Assembly: GCA_907163375.1 (NCBI GenBank)
Contig: CAJQUW010006840.1
Location: 62,001-126,000, forward strand
Length of the DNA stretch: 64,000 nt
DNA from: Prostheceraeus crozeri
Lineage: Eukaryota > Platyhelminthes > Polycladida > Euryleptidae
Direction of reading: 5' to 3'
In this document: piece by piece, positions 47,801-58,624 of the stretch
Layout of the letters: every line of letters begins with the position of its first letter
How positions within the stretch are numbered: position 1 is the first letter of the stretch
Program-made: the position numbers and the translations under genes
The notes under the pieces: model-generated
Databases searched by the model: none
What the model was told of the DNA's origin: nothing
Seen by the model: the letters and a program-made list of their open reading frames with translations, nothing else

Positions 47801-49100
47801 CTGCGGAGGCGACAAGGCAACAGGCTGCGCAGGTGACAAGGCAACATGCTGCGGAGGTGACAAGGCAACAGGCTGCGGAGGCGACAAGGCAACAGGCTGC
47901 GGAGGCGGCAAGGCAACAGGCTGCGGAGGCGGCAAGGCAACAGGCTGCGGAGGCGACAAGGCAACTGGCTGCGGAGGCGGCACGGCATCTGACTGCGGAG
48001 GCGGCAAGGCATCAGACTGCGGAGTCGGAACGGCATCATGCTGCGGAGGCGACAAGGCAACAGGCTGCGGAGGCGACAAGGCAACAGGCTGCGGAGGCGA
48101 CAAGGCAACAGGCTGCGGAGGTGACAAGGCAACAGGCTGCGGAGACGACAAGGCAACAGGCTGCGGAGTCGGAACGGCAACATGCTGCGGAGGCGACAAG
48201 GCAACAGGCTGCGGAGGCGACAAGGCAACTGGCTGCGGAGGCGGCACGGCATCTGACTGCGGAGGCGGCACGGCATCAGACTGCGGAGTCGGAACGGCAT
48301 CATGCTGCGGAGGCGACAAGGCAACAGGCTGCGGAGTCGGAACGGCATCATGCTGCGGAGGCGACAAGGCAACAGGCTGCGGAGGCGACAAGGCAACAGG
48401 CTGCGGAGGCGACAAGGCAACAGGCTGCGGAGGTGACAAGGCAACTGGCTGCGGAGGCGGCAAGGCATCAGGCTGCGGAGGCGGCAAGGCATCAGACTGC
48501 GGAGTCGGAACGGCATCATGCTGCGGAGGCGACAAGGCAACAGGCTGCGGAGGCGGCAAGGCATCAGGCTGCGGAGGCGGCAAGGCATCAGACTGCGGAG
48601 TCGGAACGGCATCATGCTGCGGAGGCGACAAGGCAACAGGCTGCGGAGTCGTAACGGCATCATGCTGCGGAGGCGACAAGGCAACAGGCTGCGGAGGCGA
48701 CAAGGCAACAGGCTGCGGAGGTGACAAGGCAACATGCTGCGGAGGCGGCAAGGCATCAGGCTGCGGAGGCGGCACGGCATCTGGCTGCGGAGCGGAACGG
48801 CATCAGGCTGCGGAGGCGACAAGGCAACAGGCTGCGGAGGTGACAAGGCAACAGGCTGCGGAGGCGACAAGGCAACAGGCTGCGGAGGCGACAAGGCAAC
48901 AGGCTGCGGAGGCGACAAGGCAACAGGCTGCGGAGGCGGCACGGCATCAGACTGCGGAGTCGGAACGGCATCAGGCTGCGGAGGCGACAAGGCATCAGGC
49001 TGCGGAGGCGGCACGGCATCAGGAAAGTCACATTCCATTTCTTCAAACTCATTTTTCGTTTGTTCGGGCAATTTGTTGATCCAATGACTCGTGTAGTCAT
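44853..49100 (-). pseudogene. DDE-type transposase with N-terminal PPQ-octapeptide array, decayed
   Basis: Reading leftwards: a short unique head ('NKLPEQTKNEFEEMECDF' near 49060), then about 109 octapeptides such as PPQPVALS (49020-46400), then a 380-residue conserved part (46370-45171) that includes 'HVCKRMFLGTLGMSNDS', 'ADLCTICENHKINVHDCDS', 'VSVDMQKV' (Asp about 342), 'ALRHEGESGRKA' and 'FYADNCNAQN' (Asp about 419). An in-frame TAA follows the last motif. The same frame continues 'NNFLIEALVRLVND' and 'LEVGHTFMSADKVHGN', the usual GHTxMxxDxxH block, to 44853. Two one-base losses near the array edges (about 48790 and 46458) and four in-array stops also break it. I recognise the protein type as a widespread invertebrate transposase-like family but cannot name the superfamily. 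Confidence 0.78.
46400..49023 (-). repeat. Coding minisatellite, 24-bp unit, about 109 copies
   Basis: + strand unit GGCTGCGGAGGCGACAAGGC plus AACA. Variants differ at a few fixed places (GTCGGAACGG, GGTGACAAGG, GGCGGCACGG). All units are 24 bp except a few at the edges, so the frame is held for over 2 kb. The - strand reads PPQPVALS/PPQSDALP-type octapeptides; other frames on both strands are also open. A variant unit, CATCTTACAGGGGAAACGAC, occurs four times (46715, 46808, 46979, 47747). Each unit has four GG doublets on the + strand, so two-tier G-quadruplexes are possible. Higher-order blocks are visible, for example 47260-47660 repeats a four-unit block three times. Confidence 0.95.
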
Positions 49101-50732
49101 AATCAGTTTTTGGAGGTTAAATCTCTCTTCTTCCTGAAAAGATGAAAGAGATTTTGGTTATGGAAAATATATATATACATCCTTAGTGTATAGTAATATT
49201 TTGCAAATCAATCTTTCACTGATTAAACGTAAATTACGATTATTATACAGTATACTTAACTAAATGAATTTAAACTATACCTGATTATCTTGTAATGCAA
49301 TTTTGATATCTAGAATAATTGATTATATTTGATAACTTCCCAGTCCCAGGGCAGGTTTACAAATTATAGAACTGTTGGTGTCACAAAAGTAGCACGTATC
49401 AACAAGCAACTGTTGGAAATGATTAAATGAATATAAAACACTTGAGTTTTAATCAGAGATGTGATCCGGTATACTTACATTGAAATATATTTTCGGAGTT
49501 ACAGTTACTCTGATTTTCATTTTTGAATGCTACAGTTACGGTTAGGCACACATCCTAAATAATAATCATAATGATGATATCACATAATATCAAAGATAGA
49601 ACTTTCAAAAAAGCTCGGTCTTCATGAAATTGGTCTACATAGTTCGAATCTAAATAGTTCCGAGTTATATTTAATTCCGAATAGGGGTATTTTTTCGTTC
49701 AGCCCATCATAACTTATACAACCATGTACGAGTATGTATTGTGCAAGAGGGTATTGTTAGTTTGAAAGATTCTAGGTCTATGGGATTTGTAACCAATTAG
49801 CACTAGCAATAAACTTTAGATAATTGGAAAATTCACCTTTGAATCTACCTTCTTATTGTAAAGGCTTCCTACATCGTTTTTGGTGCCCTCAAACAAGTTG
49901 CTGGTATTGCCTGATGCTCTCATATTTAACCTTCCGCCTTCAAGATTACGCTTGAATACGAGTGCGAGGAATAAGAAATTTAGAAAGATATCAAATCGCT
50001 ACTAAATAAGTATTTCTCATTATACTAAATTCATCCGCAATATTCATGTACGTACAGCCATACATTTACGCTGTACGTATGTTGTGAATTCATTCAATAT
50101 TTTCAACAATTAGTCTGATGATATATTATAAAGGGTGTAAGAAGCAGAGTTCACTATTTTATAGAAAAACATTTAGCCATGTAGCAAACTTTTCAAAGAC
50201 AAATATCATAATTTCACCTGATTGGGTTATCTTTGGAGTCATTTACGAAAAACTCGGTAATAGGCCTCTAGGGACATAGGGAATATGCTATAGATTACTA
50301 TCAATAAATCACTGTCTACAGTAAACAAATTTTGTGAAAGGTTCCTCAGAAAATGTCCTTTGACCTCTATACTCATTGATCACTTCAGCAACTTTTGAAT
50401 TAGGCCTATAGAGTGAACATAAAAGAACGTCCCAACTGTAAATATTGTGGCATTACAGAGCAACGCTAGAGGTTGGCCGCTACGGCATTGGAAAGATAAA
50501 ATTCTGAAGTACATGTATTTTTAGACGAAATATGATAACTAAAAATTGAAACATAGTTATAGTCAGAATTTTGTTTTGAAAATTTGCTTTGAGAGGCTGG
50601 CCAATGATAATAAGCTAAAAAATAAAACATGTTTATTATAATTTACATGTCTTTCAAAAAATCGGGTATAACTCAGTTCTTCCTCTCAGGACGGCCAACG
50701 TCCTGGAGTTCTGCCTCTCATTTATGTATGAG
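49101..50732. other. Right interior of the 8.7-kb transposon, no gene seen
   Basis: AT-rich 5' flank of the transposase gene; it should contain that gene's promoter. ATATATATATAC at 49168. No other coding motif. Confidence 0.45.
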
Positions 50733-51340
50733 ATAAGATATCTACATCGCCTAATGAAAAGGTAAAACCATGTAGTTTAAAGTACTTGTCTTTACATTAA
50801 CAAAATTAGATTTCTATTTAGTAACTATAACATGCAGTTTGAACTATTCGAGTTTGAATATAGGAGGATAAGATATCTACATCGCTTAATGAAAAGGTAA
50901 AACCATGTAGTTTAAAGTACTTGTCTTTACATTAACAAAATTAGATTTCTATTTAGTAACTATATCATGCAGTTTGAACTATTCGAGTTTGAATATAGGA
51001 GGATAAGATATCTACATCGCTTAATGAAAAGGTAAAACCATGTAGTTTAAAGTACTTGTCTTTACATTAACAAAATTAGATTTCTATTTAGTAACTATAT
51101 CATGCAGTTTGAACTATTCGAGTTTGAATATAGGAGGATAAGATATCTACATCGCTTAATGAAAAGGTAAAACCATGTAGTTTAAAGTACTTGTCTTTAC
51201 ATTAACAAAATTAGATTTCTATTTAGTAACTATATCATGCAGTTTGAACTATTCGAGTTTGAATATAGGAGGATAAGATATCTACATCGCTTAATGAAAA
51301 GGTAAAACCATGTAGTTCAAAGTACTTATCTTTGCTTAGA
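50733..51340 (+). repeat. Tandem array, 135-bp unit, about 4.5 copies
   Basis: AGATATCTACATCGC starts at 50736, 50871, 51006, 51141 and 51276, giving an exact 135-base period. Units are nearly identical. Each contains GAAAAGGTAAAACCATGTAG, the transposon's terminal core with one change. This is the right subterminal array of the 8.7-kb element. Near-identity of the units implies recent expansion. Confidence 0.95.
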
Positions 51341-51576
51341 TAATTTCTGGCATGCATACTGAAATCATAGCTGTAGTTCAAAGTACAGGCTTTTTTCTTT
51401 TAAAGAAAATGAAATCCTTTAAACCACACGGTTTATGCATTTTCTAAATCCTACAGTTTTTATCCTTCGATACCTAAACTTTGTACATATATTCTACGTC
51501 ATTTAAAATAGCTAAAATCAGATGAAAAGGCAAAACCATCTACTTTAAACTACATGGTTTTGCCTTTTCACGGCCG

Positions 51577-52617
51577 AACAATAGTTCACATTATTGTGTA
51601 TTGTGTTATGCCTATTCAATGTATAGTGCTCATCACTTAACTCATTTGACGCGAAGCTTTTATTCAACATCGCGAAGCTAGAGAAATTCCTAGAACGCAA
51701 AATTTGGTAATAAGATGGAAGAGAAGATCAACGTGATTGTAACGAAGCCATTCTCAATGTTTAGAATCTCGGTAAAATCAAATGAATCTCACACCTCAAA
51801 ACACTCCCATACTTTCAACAGTGGAATTTCTGCAAGAGGTTTTCGAATACCTTGTCAGTGACTATGTTATCCTCTTGATGAAATTCACAATCAGTAGTGC
51901 AAGTACAAACTGTCATTCGTCATCCTCCCGTGTTGGAACTTGCAGCGATGTTTTTTAGATCAGTTCATCTACATTTCCTCTATCTTTATATATTGCTAAT
52001 TTATGATGTTGATACGTGGTGCAAATTTTTGCATCGAAGCAAGATTATGCAGAAAATGTCAATATTTAATGTTAATGAGTTCACTGTGTTAATGTTCGCG
52101 TGTCTGCAATTTTTGAAATGTTGAGCCGCAATATACCTGTTTGTGGCTCAATTACTGCTAACTTACACACAATGATGTTTCAATTCCGATCTCTGAAATG
52201 TAACCTAGTCTAACAGAGAGTGCCATATTTCCCTCGATTTTCGTAGAAATTAATGCATTTAACTATCCAGCCATTGGAATCATTCAGTTATGTGTGATAA
52301 GTAAAAGCATTTAGGGTGTGAAAAATTCGAAATCGTATTTTGACAGTTGTCCAGTTACTTATCAGCAAAAAGTAGTGGAACTGCTGCACTGGTCATAATG
52401 CTTGAGCAAACAGCCATACAGAAGCTGATTGACACTAATAAGATGATTCTTAATCGTGAGCTGAAATTTACAGTTAAATTGTAGAACTACGATTTGCGTT
52501 TTCAAGTTATATGTGGCTAGTCCCTTATTTTGTTATATTTTTGTTATTGCATTGATGTAATGATGCATGAAACCAGGTCCTTTGTATCATCTTGTGTAAG
52601 CTGATCGGTATCTATAT
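51577..52617. other. Intergenic, no gene seen
   Basis: No recognised repeat end or coding motif. A short open stretch at 51897-52124 has no family signature. Confidence 0.45.
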
Positions 52618-54089
52618 TAGAGATGTGCAGCAGCTATGAACTGAAACCCAACCCGACCACTTTCCACCCGCACCTGAGCAATAATTTTGAACCCGACCCA
52701 ACCCGAAAATCTTAACGAGATTAAACAAACCCGGAAAAATCAAATTGAAAAATGGAATTCCTGCGGCACCGTGGAGAATGAATACCTTAAATTTGGGCTT
52801 GAGCATTTGTGAATTGCACAAATAGACTGGCACCATTAATTCGATTAATTACAATCGATTACAATCAAGTCGACGTGCAATGCAGATCGATTACGAATAC
52901 GGATGTAGCAGTAGTGATAAAAAAGACATGTTTCTTAGCTACATCGGTTCTGTGCATCATTATATGCGCATCAGAATGCAGAATATGAATGCTATAATTG
53001 TTGTTATCCCTTCTCTTGGTATTGCAATATCGTTTCATACTTCGTCACATTATAATTTTATAAATATTTCAGCCTATGCGCACTTCAAAAAGCGGAGCTG
53101 CAGTTCGATGAACCGAGAAATATATACCGTTGGTAACAGATATGCGATTGAGGACATTTTTCAAAATTCGGTATTTATGGGTTATCTCCCTCCCCCACGT
53201 TTTTCAAATTTCTCTGAAATCCGTAAAAATGAATCAACTGTCACAAAATTTCAGATATAAGTATTTGAGTATATTTTCCACCCACATGCAAAGGTTTATG
53301 CAGATTGGACAACTACTTTTTGAATTAGAGACGACACTTGAAGTGTAGCGATGTCAGCAGCTTGATCTGACTTTGTCTGTTCGACGGCAATGTTCTCTTT
53401 CCGTCTTCATCTCATCCACTGCTATTTGAAATCTTCCCACGACTACTACCCTACCACACCTTTCTACAGTTAAACATTAATGGAAAGGATGTGGTTTAGG
53501 TCATTATCACTTCAAAAGTTGTCGCGACATGACTTTGTCAACGTACATCTGCGTAACCATTCGTCCAACCCAGCCAACGGCAGAATAACGGACGTAAAAC
53601 GTATATGATGATGTGCTCAGAGGATGAGGTCAGGCGAAGTCAGATCAAGCTGCAGACATCGCTACACTTCACGCAATCGTCTCTAATTAAAGAAGTACTT
53701 GTCGGATTTCCATAAATTTTTGTATGTGGGTAGAAAATATACTCAAATACATGTCTCTGAAGTTTTGTTATGATTGATTCATTTCTATGGATTTTAGACA
53801 AATTTGAAAACGTGGGGGAAGATAACCCATAAGTACCCAAAATTCTATAAGAAGTTCGTGTGCACATTCATAACATTCGTACACATTTATATTTATGGAA
53901 TAAATACGCCTGTTTATCTACAAAGGAAATTAACAAAACAAATGAATTAACAAAACCTTTATAAATTTCTAGGTATCATCAAATCACAACCCGAGAATAA
54001 AACACAAATATTTTACTATCAAGCCGAACCCGAAATAAATTCGCAAACCCGACCCGAATCCTGGTTTGCGTCGGGCTCGCATGCCTCTG
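52618..54089. mobile_element. hAT-type non-autonomous element, about 1.5 kb
   Basis: The left end TAGAGATGTGCAGC is followed by ACCCAACCCGACC and AACCCGACCCAACCCG repeats. The right end has AACCCGACCCGAATCC and GGGCTCGCATGCCTCTG, i.e. inverted CAGAGGCATGCGAGCCCG. ATCTATAT (52610-52617) and GTCTATAT (54090-54097) flank it, an 8-base duplication with one change. CAGAG ends with CCCGACCCG subterminal repeats are a common hAT style. No transposase is encoded. It holds a separate internal palindrome. Confidence 0.75.
53159..53850. repeat. Internal palindrome within the hAT-type element
   Basis: 53159-53385 and 53625-53850 are reverse complements with moderate divergence and small gaps. ATGGGTTATCTCCC near 53177 pairs with AGATAACCCAT near 53820, and CAGCTTGATCTGACTT near 53358 pairs with AAGTCAGATCAAGCTG near 53637. 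About 240 unique bases lie between. It is probably an older element captured inside. Confidence 0.8.
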
Positions 54090-54244
54090 GTCTATATGCA
54101 ACCAAATTCAGATATTAGTTGTGGGGAATCCACTCTGAAAATGACTGATTTGCATTAAGATACCACTCGTCCGTTCATCTCTGGAGATGTTTAGAATCAG
54201 TATTCTGTTCTAAATTTTAGAACCAAAACTTGAAGCTCTTGTAT

Positions 54245-55180
54245 CTCATCTTCATTTCTACAGTATCTGGAAGTCTATTCTGAACAGCAAGATTCATATT
54301 TAGATAATAAGAATTCTATTTCCATCATGATATTGCAGTTCTTTGCATTTTTATCAGTGCATTTAAATTTTGCCGTTTTGCATTCGTGTCAGACGAAATA
54401 GAATTTGTATTTTCTGAATCAGATATCTCGTAATAGAAATCTTAATTGGTTTTGTATAGATAAACAGAAATCTTACTGTTCAGAATAGAGTGTATGTAAA
54501 AAAGTCAACTTTTCTGAGACCGTTATTTTAAAGTTATTCCCAAATTTTTGGTATACACCTTCGGAGGAACCAAAATTGGAAAGGAGACATCAATTGAACT
54601 GATGTTTACGAAAACATGTTTAAAAAATAGTAACTAATGATATCATTGTTTGGAAATGGACATAATTTTTCTATATCATAAATGCATGCGGACAATGGGA
54701 AACCTCTCAGAGGCAGGGAGCCCTAAAATAGCGAAAATATGCTAACTAGGGCTCCCTGCCGCAAACCTACCTTCTATGGTAAGTGCATGTAATGCAGTAT
54801 TTGTACATGCAAATATTTTGATACAAATAATGCATTACATGCACTTAACATAGAAAGTAGGTTTGCGGCAGGGAGCCCTAGTTAGCATATTTCCGCTATT
54901 CTAGGGCTCCCTGCCTCTGAGGGGTTTCCCATTGTCTGCATGCATTTATGATATAGAAAAATTATGTCCATTTCCAAACAATGATATCATTAGTTACTAT
55001 TTTTTAAACATGTTTTCGTAAACATCCGTTGAACTGATTTGTCACCTTTCCAATTTTGCTTCCCCCGAAGGTGTATACCGAAAATTTGGGAAAAAATTTA
55101 AATTTAGATGTCACAGACCGATTGCATCTCTAAAACGTATTTTTTGTTCAGAATAGGCTTCCAAATACTGTATATTTTCA
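54245..55180. repeat. Large foldback element, arms up to about 450 bp
   Basis: Near-perfect inner arms: 54537-54810 against 54815-55095, centred on GCAGTATTTGTACATGCAAA. Key pairs are GGGCTCCCTGCCGCAAACCT with its complement near 54860, and CTCAGAGGCAGGGAGCCCTA with its complement near 54905. Outer pairs (TCTATTCTGAACAG near 54270 with CTGTTCAGAATAG-like sequence near 55150) show the arms extend outward with gaps. No coding capacity. A read-through transcript would fold into a long double strand. Confidence 0.9.
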
Positions 55181-55874
55181 GTGATTCTAGTATTCAATGA
55201 CCTGGTTTCAGAGGATTTGTGACTTCATTTAGTTGTTGTAAGCATATTTGTAATGGATGACACTTTTATATTCACATTGCATTTTATATATTTCTGATAG
55301 TATTTGTTAGGGGTGTTTGTTATGACAATTAATATTTTTATTTTTTGTCTTGTCTTAGGGGGTTCTGTCTATCAGGTTTCTGTGCCATCGATAAATGGGA
55401 GGAAATCAACACTTTTTGCTTTTCAATAAAATATGACTGTAAACATTGAGTTTTTTTATTTCTCAATACCGTTCAGGAAAATCGGGCGGTCAGCATTTAT
55501 CAATGTTAACGAAGCAATTTTTCCAGTGAGAGGCTATAGCAGCCAATAATGAAGCAATCAGAGAAAAATTTTCTCTGATTCAGAGATAAAAATGACTGTA
55601 TTCCTCTGTAATCAGGGATCATGAAAAACAACATTAATGATAATTTGACCGAGCGCTTAGGTGTTAGCCCTAGTACTACTGAGCGATTTTATGTACGCAG
55701 TTCTACTGAGGATGGCAATTTTTACCATTCATGAAAAAAGACGCTAAATTCCAACAAAAGTGATTTTGTATTCAAGTATTGGGAAGATCGAGAATCGATG
55801 CGGTCAGGACAAATCACTGTGTGATGTATGTGAGCTGTGTATGTACCTGAGTTTCTTGTATTTTTGCTTCACTA
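55181..55874. other. Intergenic, no gene seen
   Basis: AT-rich, with AATAAA at 55424 but no gene to assign it to. Confidence 0.4.
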
Positions 55875-57722
55875 GGTGACGCCACACTCAGCTACGCGCA
55901 TCGGTAACTCGCGCGCAAATGCACGTTAAACATCCGTGATGGCTACGCGTGACAGTGCTGCAACATCCGTCGGCAGTCCTGTTATAGGACCTATAGATCC
56001 TATCAGAGGCTAAACAATGTGCATAATACCCCTTATGCAAAAGGATGACTTTAACCCTATCAGGCCGGGCGACTTTTTGCGTCGTAGGACCGGGGGCACA
56101 AATTTTCCATGTTCCAACGGATAAAACTTGCATGAAAATTGGGCAACGACATATTTCGAGCAGGTATGCGGAGTCCTATCATTTTGATAGGACTCCGGCT
56201 TTTGATAGGACTCCGATTCCGACTCCTGGTGGCCAATAGCCTAGTTTTTGAAAAATTAACTGGCAACCTACCCGGTGAAAAAAAAACTGTCGGGATCTGT
56301 CGGTCAATTGTCGGGAAGCCGGCTACCCGACAATTTACCGACAGATTCCCACAGTTTTTTTCACCGGGTAGCGGGTACATATCATAGATCCTTATAGTCT
56401 TACCTGAACCTATTTTTAGGGATCATAGCTGTGTCAATTATCACTCATTTTCGATGAAAGTTTATCAAATGTCGCTTTAAGTTGGATGCATACGACTTGG
56501 CTCCTCCCATCCTGTTGATGTGTGCTTCATACGTTTCTTCAGTCTCTACCAGGCAGGAAAATTTCCATCATTCTCAAAAAGAATGAGTTCACTTTCGATT
56601 TTAATATGCGCTTTTTAGAGGACCCATCACACACGATTAACGTGAGGGTAAGATGATGATGTTCTCAAACAAACTAGTATTTCATTTTTGTCTCTGATGT
56701 GACCTTTGGCGCGTAGGTGTGATCGAGGCTAGGAAGGTTTGTCTTAATTCTCTACTGAATCACCGAGTGAAAAGAAAATCCCTTTTTCACTATCACGGGC
56801 ATTCCCTCAACTATTTCAAGTTTTGCATGCGCTGCTGTCTCTGTACTTTTGTTTAACGGAGGAAGTTGATATCAAGACAGTGACAACTATGTGCACGAGA
56901 ATAAATAATTTGTTGTATTACGGTATATTTCGGGTTTAGCTCCTATCATTTGATAGGACTCCGACTCCAGCAAAAAAGATAGGACTCCGACTCCGCATCC
57001 CTGATCGAGTCTCTTTTTTCGTATGGGAGTGCCTATTTTCCTGAAGATCTTCCGACCAAAAATTCAAACTTAAAATTTGTATTTCCATTTTTTTTACTTT
57101 TCGCATGTTTTTTGCATCAAAAATTGTTCATTACATTTATGCAAGCTTTTACTCAAATATATCTAAATGGTGTTATATACGCATAATTTTTTGCGTCAAT
57201 AATGTCTTTTCATGTATTATTGCATTTTTCTATCATTGCAAAATGTCTCGCTGTAATGACTTTCGCAATAAAAACAAGGTTATCATAGGTTACATTCTGA
57301 ATATATAGGCCTAATCTTTCGAATGATGATACATATTTTGCATTGCACTAGGTGACATGCCACGCGTAATTGCGTAACACCCCAAGCATCCGTGGTTAAG
57401 GACATTCTTCTTCTACCCGCTTACATACGCGCTGCACTAAGAGTCAGAAATCACTTGATCTGATGCTGTTAAAACATGGGAAATGTTTATGAATACGCTC
57501 TAGTGAGCGTTCATAGTTTGCGCGTCGTCTACGGTTGTCTGCGTTGCCGCTTGAACCACGGATGAACCGCTAAGCATGTTCTGTCTTCCCTGAACATGAA
57601 ATTGAGGTCCTATCACAATATTTAGCCTCGGATACATGCAGACACATGAGATCAAAGTCTATATAACAGGACTGCCGACAGATGTTGCAGCAATGTCACG
57701 CATAGCCACGGATGTTTAGGGT
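55875..57722. repeat. Composite inverted-repeat region around a hAT element
   Basis: About 60 bases at 55929-55988 (AAACATCCGTGATGGCTACG...) pair with 57658-57718 (...CATAGCCACGGATGTTTA). Additional CACTAGGTGAC blocks stand in direct orientation at 55870 and 57346, and CATCCGTGGTTAAG / CTTGAACCACGGATG form a smaller inverted pair (57368, 57552). The 56161-57003 element lies inside. It reads as an older inverted-repeat element, rearranged and hit by later insertions. Confidence 0.6.
56161..57003 (-). mobile_element. hAT element, 843 bp, with BED finger remnant
   Basis: The left end CAGGTATGCGGAGTCCTATC and the right end (reverse complement CAGGGATGCGGAGTCGGAGT) are inverted repeats with CAGGG-type hAT termini. 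GATAGGACTCCG subterminal repeats occur at both ends. The flanks (ATTTCGAG left, ATCGAGTC right) share TCGAG but are not an exact 8-base duplication. The - strand at about 56446-56540 encodes the same BED finger remnant as the 8297-8845 copy. The catalytic part is absent. Confidence 0.75.
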
Positions 57723-57725
57723 CAT
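57004..57725. other. Between the hAT and RAG1-N-like elements, no gene seen
   Basis: Part of the composite inverted-repeat region. No coding motif. Confidence 0.45.
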
Positions 57726-58624
57726 CACGGTGCGCCTGAATCAAGTTTTAGATTAAAAAAATATAACATGAGCGAAACCAATTTTTTCACGATCTATGAC
57801 CTCTTGGGACAAAATAATCGCAGAAATAAAAATATTTCAATGTACAGATTTTTTACAAATGAGCTTTCCCAAAATGGCCGCCCTTTTTGCTATAAAATCG
57901 TCAAGCTGTACATTAGAATGACTTTTCTGCCTTGTTAACTCACTCCAGCTGCTCAAATATCTCAAAAAATGTTATCCAGCAAATGGCATAGCATTTAGCT
58001 CGCACGGAATATCTATTTTTCATTCATAAGTAGTGTATTATCGACATGATGCTATTTTCATAAAAAGGAAAATATTTCTTTATTTTTTAATGAAACAAAA
58101 AGTCATTCAGTTATTAGCGTTCCATAAAGGCATTAGATCACATGTTGTCATTGAATTGATGGATTTAAAAGGAAAACCATGTCTTCAGCTAGCAATTATC
58201 AACTTAAATTTGACTGCAAGAACATTTATGAAAATAATTATAGTATAGTATTTATCTCAACTGTAACTTAACTTCATACATGACTGTGACGGCGGTTTTT
58301 TGATATTCACCCTTGAAACAGTCGTTAATCAACTAATAAGGATATCTTGTTTGAATCATCAAATATTTCTGTGCATTATCAGTGTGTTACACGTCATTCA
58401 CAATCAAAAATATCTGGCATGGAAGACAAAGTTTGCAATGTTTTTCCTATATCATGGTCAGTATTTGACTAGCGCCATCATGTGATAGTTCGCTTACTAT
58501 GACTCATACTTGCATTCAGGCATGATTTGAATTTGAACTATGTGGCAGTGATATCTAACGAATTTGAAATTAGTCTCACATTAATGCTTGGAATGGCTTC
58601 CGCTGGTGATGATCTTGTCTGTGT

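Larger units (their letters stand above)
42870..51576 (-). mobile_element. 8.7-kb DNA transposon with repeated ends and a DDE-type transposase gene
   Basis: The left end 42870-42899 (CGGCCGTGAAAAGGCAAAAC...) and the reverse complement of 51547-51576 agree at 29 of 30 positions. The same core, AAAAGGCAAAACCATGTAGT, is repeated inside both ends: about six times in 42870-43460 and about six times in 50733-51570. Between them lies one - strand gene (about 49100-44853) whose conserved part ends with DNC and GHT motifs like those of cut-and-paste transposases. The unique interior on either side has no other gene. The bases directly outside do not form a clear duplication, so the superfamily cannot be set from the target site. 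Confidence 0.82.

Noticed and set aside
46390-48654. 754-codon + strand reading frame of RHQTAESERQQAAEATRQ-type repeats
   Set aside because: It is the antisense of the 24-bp minisatellite. Unit length divisible by three opens most frames; only the - strand frame joins unique transposase sequence at both ends.
46429-49071. Full 880-codon - strand frame with CRLRSLLP repeats
   Set aside because: Only its first 98 or so codons follow the PPQ frame; after a one-base loss near 48790 it runs in a shadow frame of the array.
58033-58248. 71-codon frame repeated identically in both arms of the RAG1-N-like element
   Set aside because: Its duplication is explained by the inverted arms. Composition is AT-rich with no motif, and the two copies point away from the known gene direction.
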